A DNA stretch of 24,810 bases from NCBI GenBank assembly GCA_900556795.1, contig USQD01000001.1, forward strand, positions 1 through 24,810, read 5' to 3'. Positions 9,471 to 17,996 of this stretch are shown one piece after another. The notes beneath the pieces were generated by a model. It searched no databases and was not told where the DNA came from. It was given only the letters and a program-made list of their open reading frames with translations. The position numbers and the translations under genes were made by a program. Each line of letters opens with the position of its first letter. Position 1 is the first letter of the stretch. Source of the DNA: an uncultured Prevotella sp. GTDB taxonomy: Bacteria > Bacteroidota > Bacteroidia > Bacteroidales > Bacteroidaceae.

Positions 9471-10679
9471 ATGCAACCAACAAAAAGTTTTGCGATTCCA
9501 TTGTCGTTCATTGGAATCATGTTTTTCTCTTTGGGCTTTGCCCTGGGTATTAATTCCTTGCTGGTGCCTGTATTGCAGGGTTCGCTGGGTATTTCCAATG
9601 CTGCCTCTTATCTCATCATTGCAGCTACCTTCATTCCGTTCCTTATTTTCGGTTATCCTGCCGGACTCACCATCAAGGCTATCGGTTATAAGAAGACGAT
9701 GTCGCTGTCGTTTGTCATCTTCGCAGCAGCATTCTATCTCTTCATCCTCTCTGCCGATGAGAAGAGTTTTCCTCTGTTCCTGCTTGCATCTTTTGTAAGT
9801 GGTGCTGCCAATGCCTATCTTCAGGCATCTGTCAACCCTTACATCACCATTTTGGGTCCATTGGATAGTGCAGCCAAGCGCATCAGTATGATGGGTATCT
9901 GCAACAAGCTGGCGTGGCCAATCCCATCTATGTTCATCGTATGGCTGTTGGGCAAGGATGTGCATCTCATCGGAATCGAGGATTTGGCTAAGCCTTTCTG
10001 GATCATCATCGTAGCTTTCCTGGCTTTGGGTGTTCTGGCTTTCCTGGCTCCATTACCAGAGGTGAAGGCTGCCGGAGAGGATGATTCTGAGGAAGAGGAG
10101 TCTGCTGTCTGCACTTATGCGGCAACCAAGACCTCTGTTTTCCAGTTCACTCACTTGCTTTTGGGCTGTCTGGCACTGTTCCTGTATGTAGGTGTTGAGA
10201 CGGTTTCTCTCGGTACATTGGTAGATTATGCCAATTCCCTGGGCTTGCCAGGTGCAGCTAACTATGCCTGGATTGCTCCTATCGGTATTGTTATCGGTTA
10301 TATCTGTGGTATCATTCTGATTCCTAAGTATATCAGTCAGGCAGTAGCCTTGAAGCTCTGTTCGTTCCTGGCAATTGCCGGAGCTTTACTGGTGGTGCTT
10401 ACCCCAGCCGAGATTTCCATCTATTTCATCTCATTGATGGCATTGGGTTGTTCTCTGATGTGGCCTGCCCTCTGGCCATTGGCAATGGCAGATCTGGGTA
10501 AGTTTACCAAGTCTGGTTCTTCATTGCTCATCATGGCGATGTTTGGTGGTGCCGTTCTTCCTACGCTCTATGGCAGTCTGAAGGATGCAGTAGGTGCTCA
10601 GCAGGCATATTGGCTCTGTCTCCCTTGCTTCCTCTACATTTTGTATTACAGCATTCACGGCTACAAAATCCGTTCATAG
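9471..10679 (+). CDS. FHS-family MFS sugar transporter (FucP/GluP type)
   Basis: Inner-membrane major facilitator of 402 aa with about 12 hydrophobic segments, in the fucose:H+ symporter (FHS) branch that also holds glucose/galactose transporters. Family signatures are the first-helix GFALGINSLLVPVLQ (compare the LNDxLIPxL motif of FucP), YLQASVNPYITILGP (compare the AANPYVTVLGP region) and SGSSLLIMAMFGGAVLP near residue 350 (compare the GSSxLxMxIxGGA motif). The central cytoplasmic loop between helices 6 and 7 (about residues 197-215) is unusually acidic, with several Glu and Asp. Which sugar it imports cannot be decided from sequence alone. It is divergent from a secreted esterase, has its own consensus promoter and ends at the hairpin at 10707, so it is probably monocistronic. 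Confidence 0.88.
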   Translation: MQPTKSFAIPLSFIGIMFFSLGFALGINSLLVPVLQGSLGISNAASYLIIAATFIPFLIFGYPAGLTIKAIGYKKTMSLSFVIFAAAFYLFILSADEKSFPLFLLASFVSGAANAYLQASVNPYITILGPLDSAAKRISMMGICNKLAWPIPSMFIVWLLGKDVHLIGIEDLAKPFWIIIVAFLALGVLAFLAPLPEVKAAGEDDSEEEESAVCTYAATKTSVFQFTHLLLGCLALFLYVGVETVSLGTLVDYANSLGLPGAANYAWIAPIGIVIGYICGIILIPKYISQAVALKLCSFLAIAGALLVVLTPAEISIYFISLMALGCSLMWPALWPLAMADLGKFTKSGSSLLIMAMFGGAVLPTLYGSLKDAVGAQQAYWLCLPCFLYILYYSIHGYKIRS

Positions 10680-10706
10680 TATCGTTTCTTATCAGCTGAG
10701 ATTATA

Positions 10707-10766
10707 AAATAAGGTGTATCCTCTGTAGCCTTCGATGATGAAAGGCTAGGGGGATACATCTTATTT
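10707..10766 (+). terminator. Hairpin terminator of the sugar transporter gene
   Basis: The outer 15-bp stem (10707-10721 with 10752-10766, one G-T wobble) and an inner 7-bp stem TAGCCTT/AAGGCTA (10726-10732 with 10742-10748) form a long interrupted hairpin ending in a T-rich run. The outer stem word AAGGTGTATCC recurs in the terminator at 12051. Confidence 0.75.
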
Positions 10767-10959
10767 AATTACTTTATCTAGAAAACCTCTTACCCCTTTG
10801 AATTTCCAGCATTTTACCATCTTCCCGTTATATAATGTTAAGGAAATGAAGAAAAAAGCATTAAAAAGTATAACGTATTTATATTTTTATTATTTTTGAG
10901 CCAACGTTAGTACAAAAAGCGTTTGTCTGCATGATTCAAATGCGTACTAGCCGATAATA

Positions 10960-10974
10960 CCGGAATATTTCCGG
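10960..10974. promoter_or_regulatory. Dyad symmetry upstream of the lipoprotein gene
   Basis: CCGGAA and TTCCGG are perfect 6-bp inverted arms with a 3-nt spacer, 28 nt before the ATG at 11003. The position suits an operator or a leader hairpin. No regulator can be assigned. Confidence 0.35.
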
Positions 10975-11002
10975 CGTCCAATACCTAATAACTCAGGGAA
11001 GG

Positions 11003-11950
11003 ATGAACAGAATTAAAAGCATGGGCCTGCTGGTCTCAATTTTGCTACTTTTAGGTAGCTGTTCTAAAGAAGACGTGATGAACGAATCATCACAAGTTAT
11101 TAACCACGAAGTGAACATCAGCTTCTTCGAGAAATCAATAGAAGATATTTCCACCGTCTCTGATTACTCATCAGCACGTCTGCATTCTACCCGTGCAGAT
11201 AAAGCAACCTCTTTGCCAGCCTGTCATCGTTTTTCAGAATTGGAGGTAGCATTGATACCTATCGAATCAGAGAATGATTCGGGATATGTAATACGCCAGG
11301 ACAGTTTGGACGAGAACTTCGGCAAGGTTTCATTTGATATTCCAGCCGGTTCTTATCACATGGTAGCCATTGCAGCTAAGACGGAAATGCCTTTTACTGA
11401 TCGTATCTGTATCAAATCCATTTCAGAAGCAAGATTTGCCAATAATAAAGTAACGGATATGGTTTATGCCTATAAGGATATCATTGTCAGTTCCGAGAAA
11501 AGCAATCAGTCTTTTGATGCATCATTAACCCGTGGCGTAAGTGCTTTTGTGCTATCTAGCACTATCAATACTCCAGCCAATGTAGCTTCAGAAACAATAG
11601 AGTTAACGGGTGGCTGCGGTGTTGTTTTCAATCCATCTACAGGAAAATGTAAATCAGAAGAAACCGTAGTATACAATGTTAGCACGAATTCTCCGAAATA
11701 TCAATTTTATAGACTATTCTTTACTGTCTATACACTTCTGACAGATGATGATGTTGAGAATATCCATGCTAAGTCACAGGCAAAGGACAAGAATGGCAAA
11801 GTTATAAAGGAGTGTAATTTTACGGATGTACATCTTGTAAAAGGTAAGCAGACCTGTTATGAAGGCAACTTCTTTGACAATACGAGTTCCTCTTCATTCA
11901 CAGTTTCCAATGCTTCATTAGATGACAGTGGATTTTCTAAACATTTCTAG
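11003..11950 (+). CDS. Putative FimB/Mfa2-like lipoprotein
   Basis: A 315-aa predicted lipoprotein with a lipobox LLGSC (lipidated C20) after a basic n-region, so it should be anchored in the outer membrane. The body is beta-rich. A pattern of a short strand ending in DIPAGSYHMVAIA (about residue 110), then a Y-x-x-K-D-I strand and an L-T-R-G-V-S-A-F strand (about 175-185), resembles Bacteroidales fimbrillin-associated proteins of the FimB/Mfa2 group, which anchor or cap fimbriae. The resemblance is by eye and weak. No major fimbrillin gene, chaperone or other fimbrial gene sits beside it, so it is an orphan. An alternative is a general Prevotella surface lipoprotein of unknown role. The GGAAGG directly before the ATG is too close to be a normal ribosome binding site. 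It converges on the TonB-domain gene, with the hairpin at 12051 between them. Confidence 0.5.
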   Translation: MNRIKSMGLLVSILLLLGSCSKEDVMNESSQVINHEVNISFFEKSIEDISTVSDYSSARLHSTRADKATSLPACHRFSELEVALIPIESENDSGYVIRQDSLDENFGKVSFDIPAGSYHMVAIAAKTEMPFTDRICIKSISEARFANNKVTDMVYAYKDIIVSSEKSNQSFDASLTRGVSAFVLSSTINTPANVASETIELTGGCGVVFNPSTGKCKSEETVVYNVSTNSPKYQFYRLFFTVYTLLTDDDVENIHAKSQAKDKNGKVIKECNFTDVHLVKGKQTCYEGNFFDNTSSSSFTVSNASLDDSGFSKHF

Positions 11951-12050
11951 AAAGTTTTTAATGATTGTTTATTAAAAGGTAACGTTCGAAAGAAGAAAAT
12001 GCAATAGTAGAACCCGCAGGAGAGTAATGATAAAGTGTCGTAGGAAATAA

Positions 12051-12102
12051 AAAAGGTGTATCCACGCTTGCCGATGTGCTGGGCAAGAAGGATACACCTT
12101 TT
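12051..12102. terminator. Bidirectional terminator between convergent genes
   Basis: A 13-bp perfect stem (AAAAGGTGTATCC at 12051-12063 with its complement at 12090-12102) surrounds an inner stem CTTGCC/GGGCAAG near 12067-12087. A/T runs on both sides make it usable from both strands, for the lipoprotein gene (+) and the TonB-domain gene (-). Confidence 0.88.
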
Positions 12103-12107
12103 ATATA

Positions 12108-12572
12108 TTATTTCAAACGAAACATGACGGGAATCTCTACGGAGCCAGAAACAACCTTGCCATCTCCATCAGGAACAAAGCGAGGCATCAGCTTAACTAC
12201 TCTCAAAGCCTCTTTGTCGAACAGAGGGTCGTCGCTCATCATCACCTTGTATTGAGAGAGATTGCCCTTGGTGTCTACCTGGGCTGAAATGATAACCCTG
12301 CCTTCCTTTTTCAACGTGCGGGCAGCCTCAGGATAACGCACATGTTTGGCAATGAAAGCACGCATGGCTTTCAGACCTCCTGGGAAGTAAGGAACGACGG
12401 TACCTGCATCAGAGAGCAGGCCGCTATCCAACTTAACAGGCTCCGGCATGGAGTCCTTAAGTACTTGACTCGCTTCAAAGTCGGGCGACTTCATGTGATT
12501 TTGTTTCTTTTCCGTACAGCCTGCCACCAACAGGACTGCACAGAAAAGAAATATAAGATTTCTCTGTTTCAT
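12108..12572 (-). CDS. TonB C-terminal-domain lipoprotein
   Basis: A 154-aa protein whose last 90 residues look like the TonB C-terminal domain (PF03544 type): YFPGGLKAMRAFI, RYPEAA, a GRVIISAQVDTKG strand, DKEALRVVKLMPRF and a final VEIPVMFRLK. That domain normally contacts the TonB box of outer-membrane transporters. Unlike a standard TonB, the N-terminus is a lipoprotein signal with lipobox LVAGC (C19), and there is no long proline-rich spacer. The protein should therefore be lipid-anchored and may lack the inner-membrane helix needed to couple to ExbB/ExbD. It starts 3 nt after the stop of the M6 peptidase gene and is surely co-transcribed. It could be an accessory partner of the SusC protein encoded upstream, or a periplasmic scaffold; both are inference. 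Confidence 0.8.
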   Translation of the reverse strand: MKQRNLIFLFCAVLLVAGCTEKKQNHMKSPDFEASQVLKDSMPEPVKLDSGLLSDAGTVVPYFPGGLKAMRAFIAKHVRYPEAARTLKKEGRVIISAQVDTKGNLSQYKVMMSDDPLFDKEALRVVKLMPRFVPDGDGKVVSGSVEIPVMFRLK

Positions 12573-12575
12573 ACA

Positions 12576-14333
12576 TTATTTGACAATCTTCTTACCGTTC
12601 ACGATATATATGCCTTTGTCAAGGCCGTTGGCAGAAGTGCCCATATAACGACCATCCAAAGAGTAAACACCCTGGCCGAATGAAGGTGCCTCATCATTCT
12701 CTATGAAGTGAATACCCGAGATGATGTTGTCGTTACTGCCACCCATGAAGTCGAAGTCGATGCTTCCATCCTCATTTTGGGTAATATTGGTGATAGGCTT
12801 GCCCATGGTTGTTCCGCCCTGATAGATGGTAGAAGCAGGCGAAGAGGTGTCGGTAAGACTGTTGTTGTCTTTGTATGGATACAAATCACCAGTCTGCGAG
12901 TTTACAGATGTACCCTCTTCATTGTCTGCATGGAAAATAGTAAGACGCTGATGATCGTTGTCCAGATAGGCGTATTCACTACCATATTGGTTACTATAAT
13001 TTACTATAGAGTTTACGTTGTTCCATCCCCATACATTTTCATCATAGTCCACATGAGTAATCATCATACCACTGGCAGGCAACTGGTTATCCCAGATACC
13101 CACATTCTGTTGTCTGTTCTCGATAAGATAATACTCATTCTTGTTATTGTCATTGTACACAACAAATGCCTGCCCATACTTCACATCCTGTGCCTGCATA
13201 CCTTTTACAGATGTAGGCTTATCCAGTACAGTGGGAGTTATCCAGCCTGCAAACCATTTTTCATAGGCAGAATAGTTAGGAGGACAGAAGCTCTCACCAT
13301 TATAGCTTCCAGAGCACATCAGGTCGAAGTCACCCATTCCGAAATTTCCACCATTACCAGTATCATACAGGTCTGGATAACCTAAGCAGTGGGAGAACTC
13401 ATGACAGAGAGTACCAATACCATCCACACGTTCCCTATAAGAAACAGGAGTATATTGCAAGGTAAGTTCTGGTCCGCAGGCGTATGTGTTAACCACTACA
13501 TTATTGTCCTTGCTTACATACGAACCATTGTTTCCATATTGCAACTTGGATTCATGAGGCCAAATTGTATTTTCGTCACCACCTGCAGCCTGTCCGAGAC
13601 CTGCAAAGAGAACATATACCTGCTCCACATAACCGTCGCCATCCCAATCATAGTCAGCAAAGTTGACATCAGGGTCTGCCAAACGACAAGCATCATACAC
13701 CATGTCACTAGGACGGACATCATTAGAACTGCTAGAAGGCGCACCATAATAGGCATATTCATGATTGAGAGTATAAGGTCCCACTACATCAAAGTCCAGT
13801 TCAAACTGTCCGTTGCTCTGTGCCAGGAAATAATCCTTCACACTGCCTACAAAACCAAGCGAACTTGTATATCCAGTTTCATTAGCCATCCTGTTATACA
13901 TCTTCTGGTTGTGGCCAAACTTGAATTTCTTATCCTTGTACTGCACCAGGATGATAAGACCTTTCTTCTTGCCAAAATAAGAACCATTGGTTTGCCCCAA
14001 ACTTTTTTTCGCAGCCATACGACGAGCCTTCGCCATACGTTCGGTACGGTTTTGGTTGGCTTTGGCACGTAACAGACTTCCACGCAACTGTAAGTTCTTG
14101 GCATCTACTTTGACATATCGTTTGCTACCGCTATCGATATTGTAGCAAATACCTTCAGCATCCATCCAGTAGCTACAGAATTCATCACCACGGAGTTCCA
14201 CTCTTTTCTGAGTTCCGTCAATCAAGGTTACCATACGCCATACGCCCTTTTTGGCAGGTACAGCTTGGGCTGTAAGAGAAACGAAACCCAACAGGGAAGC
14301 AAGCAACAGATATTTCATGTTTCTTTTCATCAT
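12576..14333 (-). CDS. Secreted M6-family metallopeptidase with T9SS-like C-terminus
   Basis: Predicted zinc endopeptidase of 585 aa, related to the immune inhibitor A (InhA) family M6. The start at 14333 is chosen because it opens a basic, hydrophobic signal peptide (cleavage about A24). An in-frame extension to 14384 would run through the terminator hairpin at 14369-14401. A propeptide (about 25-120) precedes the catalytic domain (about 120-370). The zinc motif is H311-E-x-x-H315-x-x-G318-x-x-D321 in HEFSHCLGYPD, with a probable Met-turn M339 in DLMCSG. DYDWDGDGY near residue 230 looks like a calcium site. The last 46 residues (GVYSLDGRYMG, GIYIVNGKKIVK) fit the short T9SS sorting tail common in Prevotella secreted proteins, so surface or secreted location is likely. 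The gene lies downstream of the SusCD set and 3 nt upstream of the TonB-domain gene, suggesting it makes peptides for uptake (inference). Confidence 0.92.
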   Translation of the reverse strand: MMKRNMKYLLLASLLGFVSLTAQAVPAKKGVWRMVTLIDGTQKRVELRGDEFCSYWMDAEGICYNIDSGSKRYVKVDAKNLQLRGSLLRAKANQNRTERMAKARRMAAKKSLGQTNGSYFGKKKGLIILVQYKDKKFKFGHNQKMYNRMANETGYTSSLGFVGSVKDYFLAQSNGQFELDFDVVGPYTLNHEYAYYGAPSSSSNDVRPSDMVYDACRLADPDVNFADYDWDGDGYVEQVYVLFAGLGQAAGGDENTIWPHESKLQYGNNGSYVSKDNNVVVNTYACGPELTLQYTPVSYRERVDGIGTLCHEFSHCLGYPDLYDTGNGGNFGMGDFDLMCSGSYNGESFCPPNYSAYEKWFAGWITPTVLDKPTSVKGMQAQDVKYGQAFVVYNDNNKNEYYLIENRQQNVGIWDNQLPASGMMITHVDYDENVWGWNNVNSIVNYSNQYGSEYAYLDNDHQRLTIFHADNEEGTSVNSQTGDLYPYKDNNSLTDTSSPASTIYQGGTTMGKPITNITQNEDGSIDFDFMGGSNDNIISGIHFIENDEAPSFGQGVYSLDGRYMGTSANGLDKGIYIVNGKKIVK

Positions 14334-14360
14334 ATTTCTTTTTAATTGAAGGCTTGTAAG

Positions 14361-14401
14361 AAAAACAAGGCTCCAGAAAACCATTCAAGTTATCTGGAGC
14401 C
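14361..14401 (-). terminator. Intercistronic hairpin terminator before the M6 peptidase gene
   Basis: GGCTCCAGA and TCTGGAGCC (9 bp, perfect; 14401-14393 with 14377-14369) form a hairpin on the minus strand, followed by TTGTTTTTCTT. It sits in the 109-nt gap after the SusE/F-position lipoprotein and 36 nt before the peptidase start. No clear TAnnTTTG promoter follows, so it probably attenuates rather than fully stops read-through. Confidence 0.7.
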
Positions 14402-14442
14402 TCAATTTATATCATGTTTTTATTTATGGAAAAACGCCTGTA

Positions 14443-16281
14443 TTACTTAGCCCAAGCTCCACGCTTAGCCACATACATCTTATGTGCCTTGGCAGAAACT
14501 ACAGCTGAGTGATGTGCTGCAGCCTTCTTTGCCTTGGCAAAAGCAGCATGAATCTTAGCCTTACCCTCATCTGTTACCTCGAAGGTATCAGACTCGAATG
14601 CATATGCATTGTCTGAGGCATCAGTATAGATATTGAAGAAGGTATAGAGCTTCTTGCTACTGTCATACTTGGAAATGAATCCCTTGCTAGCAAGGAACTG
14701 ACCATTTTCAGAATCAGCACCAAAGTAAGTCAGAATATCTGTTACCAAGATGGCTGTACCATCCTTAAGAGCAAGACCTGTCTCCTGTGTATCTACTGTG
14801 ATTGTACCATCCTCTGCAACAGTAAACTCCAATGGAGCTTTCTCAACAGCAAAAGGAGTAATGCGGAACTTGGTAGGATCGCTACCACTCTGTGAGAGTA
14901 CACCTTCTGTAACAACAGGCTTACCCATGAGCACACCCGGATCCTCTTTGAAGAGAACAGAACCGTAACTCTTGGCACCAATGGTTACTGTACCAGCAGC
15001 AACATCATTCCAAACCTCGGCAGCATCCTTGCTTGACTTGAGTGAGAGATTCAGTACATCTGAACCTACAGCCTCACCATTTGCATTATACATTACCATT
15101 ACGAGAACATACTTGCCAGTCTCATCGAAAGGAACCTGAACATCACCAGAAGCTGATACTTCCTCAGAAGCCACACTACCATCAACGATACCGCTTACTG
15201 TAGCATTCAAGTCGCTGCTAGCAGGAACAAGAGCGTACTTCACCTTGGCTACATCTGCACTCAAAGACATAGTAACCTGTGCGAAATCATTGTCATTGGC
15301 ATCAGTGAAACGACCCTTATAGGCTGCCTCGACACTGTAATTTGCGATTGCCTTACCAGGAAGAGCTATAGCAAACAAACCACTCTTGTTGGCTGGAAAC
15401 ATGCCACCTTCCTGGAAATTTGCCATAGAAATCAATAATGTATTTGCTGGCATGGTTATGATACCATTCTTCAAGGTACCAAACCACTCTGGCTTCTTAG
15501 ACTTGATAACATCAAGAGGTGTACCAGCCTCCAAGTTGTAAGCAACATTACTTGAAACTGTAATCTCACCATAATCACCGATAGCAAAACCAGTATGACA
15601 AGTTTCTACATAGACGAAATCTGGATCGGTAGCATTGATTACCCAGTAATGGTCGTTCTCGGAATCATAGGTAGTACCCTCTTCTCCTTCCCAAGAAGCA
15701 TAAGGATTGACGATACGGTACTTGCCTTCCTCGACAACACTCTTCTGAATCTTCACTTCGTCAACAGCATTATCTACACCGAAGAATGTAGTCAGCACAT
15801 CCTCACGGTAAGCACCCATCGACTTATTAGAAGTAATATCCATCCACTCTGTAGCACCAGCCTTAAAGGTAAATGAACCTATACCGTATGTTGTGTCACA
15901 GTCCTCACTGGCAACGCTGATGGTACCACCATTATAAGTACCATACTGCAAATTCTCAGGATTGTAAGTGATAGTGATAGGAGCCTCAGCCTTACCATCG
16001 GCAAATGTTATCTGACTAGGCACGTTGAAAATACTACCCTCATCAGCTGTATATTTCAAAAGAACTGTCTGTTCTCCCTCTGTCTTTACACGATGAAGTG
16101 TAACAACAAAGCTTGAGTTGCTCTTGCTCAACTCTATCTTCGACTCCTGGGTATTGCTGAAGAACACTTCGTTAGCTACCTTAGGCGCACCCGTGTAGTC
16201 GTAGTCGCTGGTACATGAGCTGATGGCGAATGCCATCAAGCTCAAGATTACCATATATGAAAATTTGAATGCTTTTTTCAT
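14443..16281 (-). CDS. SusE/F-position surface lipoprotein
   Basis: A 612-aa predicted lipoprotein with lipobox ISSC (C23) followed by acidic residues (TSDYDY), which agrees with a surface-exported Bacteroidota lipoprotein. Residues about 38-140 look like an Ig-like or Calx-beta-like sandwich. The rest is beta-rich with repeated short strands, but I recognise no named binding domain. The last 37 residues are an unusual Lys/Ala/His-rich tail ending in a Trp-containing basic stretch, unlike the acidic body. It starts 36 nt after the SusD gene and is the third gene of that operon. In comparable loci the third product binds the ligand at the cell surface and assists the SusCD complex. The ligand here is unknown; peptide or glycan are both possible. 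Confidence 0.75.
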   Translation of the reverse strand: MKKAFKFSYMVILSLMAFAISSCTSDYDYTGAPKVANEVFFSNTQESKIELSKSNSSFVVTLHRVKTEGEQTVLLKYTADEGSIFNVPSQITFADGKAEAPITITYNPENLQYGTYNGGTISVASEDCDTTYGIGSFTFKAGATEWMDITSNKSMGAYREDVLTTFFGVDNAVDEVKIQKSVVEEGKYRIVNPYASWEGEEGTTYDSENDHYWVINATDPDFVYVETCHTGFAIGDYGEITVSSNVAYNLEAGTPLDVIKSKKPEWFGTLKNGIITMPANTLLISMANFQEGGMFPANKSGLFAIALPGKAIANYSVEAAYKGRFTDANDNDFAQVTMSLSADVAKVKYALVPASSDLNATVSGIVDGSVASEEVSASGDVQVPFDETGKYVLVMVMYNANGEAVGSDVLNLSLKSSKDAAEVWNDVAAGTVTIGAKSYGSVLFKEDPGVLMGKPVVTEGVLSQSGSDPTKFRITPFAVEKAPLEFTVAEDGTITVDTQETGLALKDGTAILVTDILTYFGADSENGQFLASKGFISKYDSSKKLYTFFNIYTDASDNAYAFESDTFEVTDEGKAKIHAAFAKAKKAAAHHSAVVSAKAHKMYVAKRGAWAK

Positions 16282-16317
16282 AATTGTGTCTGTTTATCTA
16301 TTCGTTTAAAAAAACTA

Positions 16318-17970
16318 CTATTGCTCAGTCCATGGAGTGTAGAGATCTGATGGATCAGGATTGTTCATACCTCTTACTCCCTGATTGCGGTCACCCTCGT
16401 GAGCTACGAACACGAGGTTCATCCATGCAGGACGGCCATTGGTGTTGAGACGAGTCAGGTCGTACCAATTGGTTCCTGGATAACCACGGGTTACTGAGTA
16501 GTTCAAACGCTTGATATCAAAGAAGGTCTGACCCTCACCCCAAAGCTCTACACGCTTCTGGAATACGATTTCCTCAACCACATCATCTGTTGATGACACC
16601 TTGCAGGTATACTGAGGGTCGCGATAGGTCTTCATAAAGTTAACCAACAGTTCCTTACCCTTGGCAGCGTTGATGTGAGCCTCAGCTTCTGCCTCGATAA
16701 AGTACATTTCTTCTACACGCATGATAGGATAAGAAGAAGCTGCACCGATGTTAGGGTCGTCAGTATTACCCTCGTTAGGACGGAACTTTACAGATGCATA
16801 TGCTGGCATACGCTTGTCTGCCAAGCTCTTTACTGCAGGTATCTGAATCACCTTATCAGCCAATTCTGAACCTTCAGGAGCCTTGAATTCCGTCTTGCGG
16901 AAGTCAGTATCGCTGATACGCTCGTACATTCTCTTGTCAATCTCATTGAAAGGCATATTCTCTTGGCCATAACCACTATAACCAAATGTAGTCTGGTTGC
17001 TGAGCCATGAAGTCCAGTTGACGATACCAGTCTTAACAGAGGTATCCTCAGAAGTCTGGGTAGCACCCCACATCCACTTTGTGATATCGTTGAAACCAGT
17101 CTTATAGTTAGTACAAGCCTCTTCACTCATAGGCTGAACCTTGGCATTGTTGATGGCAAGACGCGCATACTTGGCAGCATTCTCGTAGTCGCCATCCCAC
17201 ATATACAGACGAGCCTTCAAACCATAGACACAAGACAGATTAGGAAGTACGCCATTACCTGTTTTTGTCAGGTGCTTGATATACTCCTCAGCCTTATTCA
17301 GGTCGCTCTCAATAAACTCCTTCATCTTTTCGTGAGTAGCACGAGGGTTGTTGAGGGCGTCAGCCTGATTCATCTCTGTTGTTACAATAGGTACTGTAAG
17401 TCCGCTAACGTCATTACCATCGGCATTGATATTGCTTGTCTTGTCGTTAGGCAGGAACTCGTACATACGGGCAAGGTCAATATAGCACAAAGCACGGAAA
17501 GCCAAGCCTGCACCAAGATAACCCAACTGCTCATCGGTGGCTTTATCTGGGTTGACAGCTCCAACCATATTGTTGATGGTCAGGATAAAGCTATAATAAT
17601 AGGTACCGATGTACTGTCCGAATATATAGCCATCACCCTGATACTTGTTCTGTGCCCAAAAGTAAAAGTGGTGGGCATAATTTTTGGTTGACTGCAAGAG
17701 GTCGCCTGTCATCAAGTCACGTACATACATGATAGCACCATAACCAAATGGGAAGTGCCAACTATCATCTACCAAAGAGGTACTTACCTTATTGAAATTT
17801 GCAGGCATCGCCATCAGGAATGACTCTGCTGATGATGGGGAGTTCTGTATCTGCCCCTCAGTGGCAACAGTAGTTGGTTCTGTTACCTCCATACAGCCAG
17901 TGAGTGATGTCAGGGAGAATCCTGCAATCACAAGTCCAGCCATCGAACGATATATTGTTTTTTTGTTCAT
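16318..17970 (-). CDS. SusD/RagB-family outer-membrane lipoprotein
   Basis: A 550-aa SusD/RagB-type lipoprotein that forms the extracellular lid of its SusC partner and captures ligand. The signal ends in lipobox LTGC (C26). The N-terminal helical SusD-like region with TPR-type packing (about 60-250) includes the stretch LGYLGAGLAFRALCYIDLARMYEFLP. The C-terminal RagB/SusD part (about 330-550) includes YPIMRVEEMYFIEAEAEA, VEEIVFQKRVELWGEGQTFFDIKR and the tail LYTPWTEQ, all typical of the family. Length is in the usual range. It starts 26 nt after the SusC stop codon and is clearly co-transcribed with it. SusD proteins bind glycans in Sus systems and peptides in RagB. The neighbouring M6 peptidase and absence of glycoside hydrolases favour the second here, but this is inference. 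Confidence 0.96.
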   Translation of the reverse strand: MNKKTIYRSMAGLVIAGFSLTSLTGCMEVTEPTTVATEGQIQNSPSSAESFLMAMPANFNKVSTSLVDDSWHFPFGYGAIMYVRDLMTGDLLQSTKNYAHHFYFWAQNKYQGDGYIFGQYIGTYYYSFILTINNMVGAVNPDKATDEQLGYLGAGLAFRALCYIDLARMYEFLPNDKTSNINADGNDVSGLTVPIVTTEMNQADALNNPRATHEKMKEFIESDLNKAEEYIKHLTKTGNGVLPNLSCVYGLKARLYMWDGDYENAAKYARLAINNAKVQPMSEEACTNYKTGFNDITKWMWGATQTSEDTSVKTGIVNWTSWLSNQTTFGYSGYGQENMPFNEIDKRMYERISDTDFRKTEFKAPEGSELADKVIQIPAVKSLADKRMPAYASVKFRPNEGNTDDPNIGAASSYPIMRVEEMYFIEAEAEAHINAAKGKELLVNFMKTYRDPQYTCKVSSTDDVVEEIVFQKRVELWGEGQTFFDIKRLNYSVTRGYPGTNWYDLTRLNTNGRPAWMNLVFVAHEGDRNQGVRGMNNPDPSDLYTPWTEQ

Positions 17971-17996
17971 TTTCTTCTTTTTTATTGGTGAAACGA

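Larger units (their letters stand above)
10680..11002. other. Intergenic region between transporter and lipoprotein genes
   Basis: This 323-nt gap holds the transporter terminator (10707-10766), an A/T-rich stretch, a -7-like TATTTTTG at 10891-10898 without a convincing -33 box, and the dyad at 10960-10974. A 17-codon micro-ORF (10846-10899) is present but unsupported. I see no other gene. Confidence 0.5.

Noticed and set aside
10846..10899. 17-codon micro-ORF starting MKKKALKSI
   Set aside because: It has AAGGA shortly before the ATG and a Lys-rich start, but it is too short, A/T-driven and aromatic-rich; no support as a leader peptide or gene remnant.
13389..14072. Plus-strand ORF of 227 codons inside the M6 peptidase gene
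   Set aside because: It lies opposite the zinc-binding region of a clear peptidase and has no family features.
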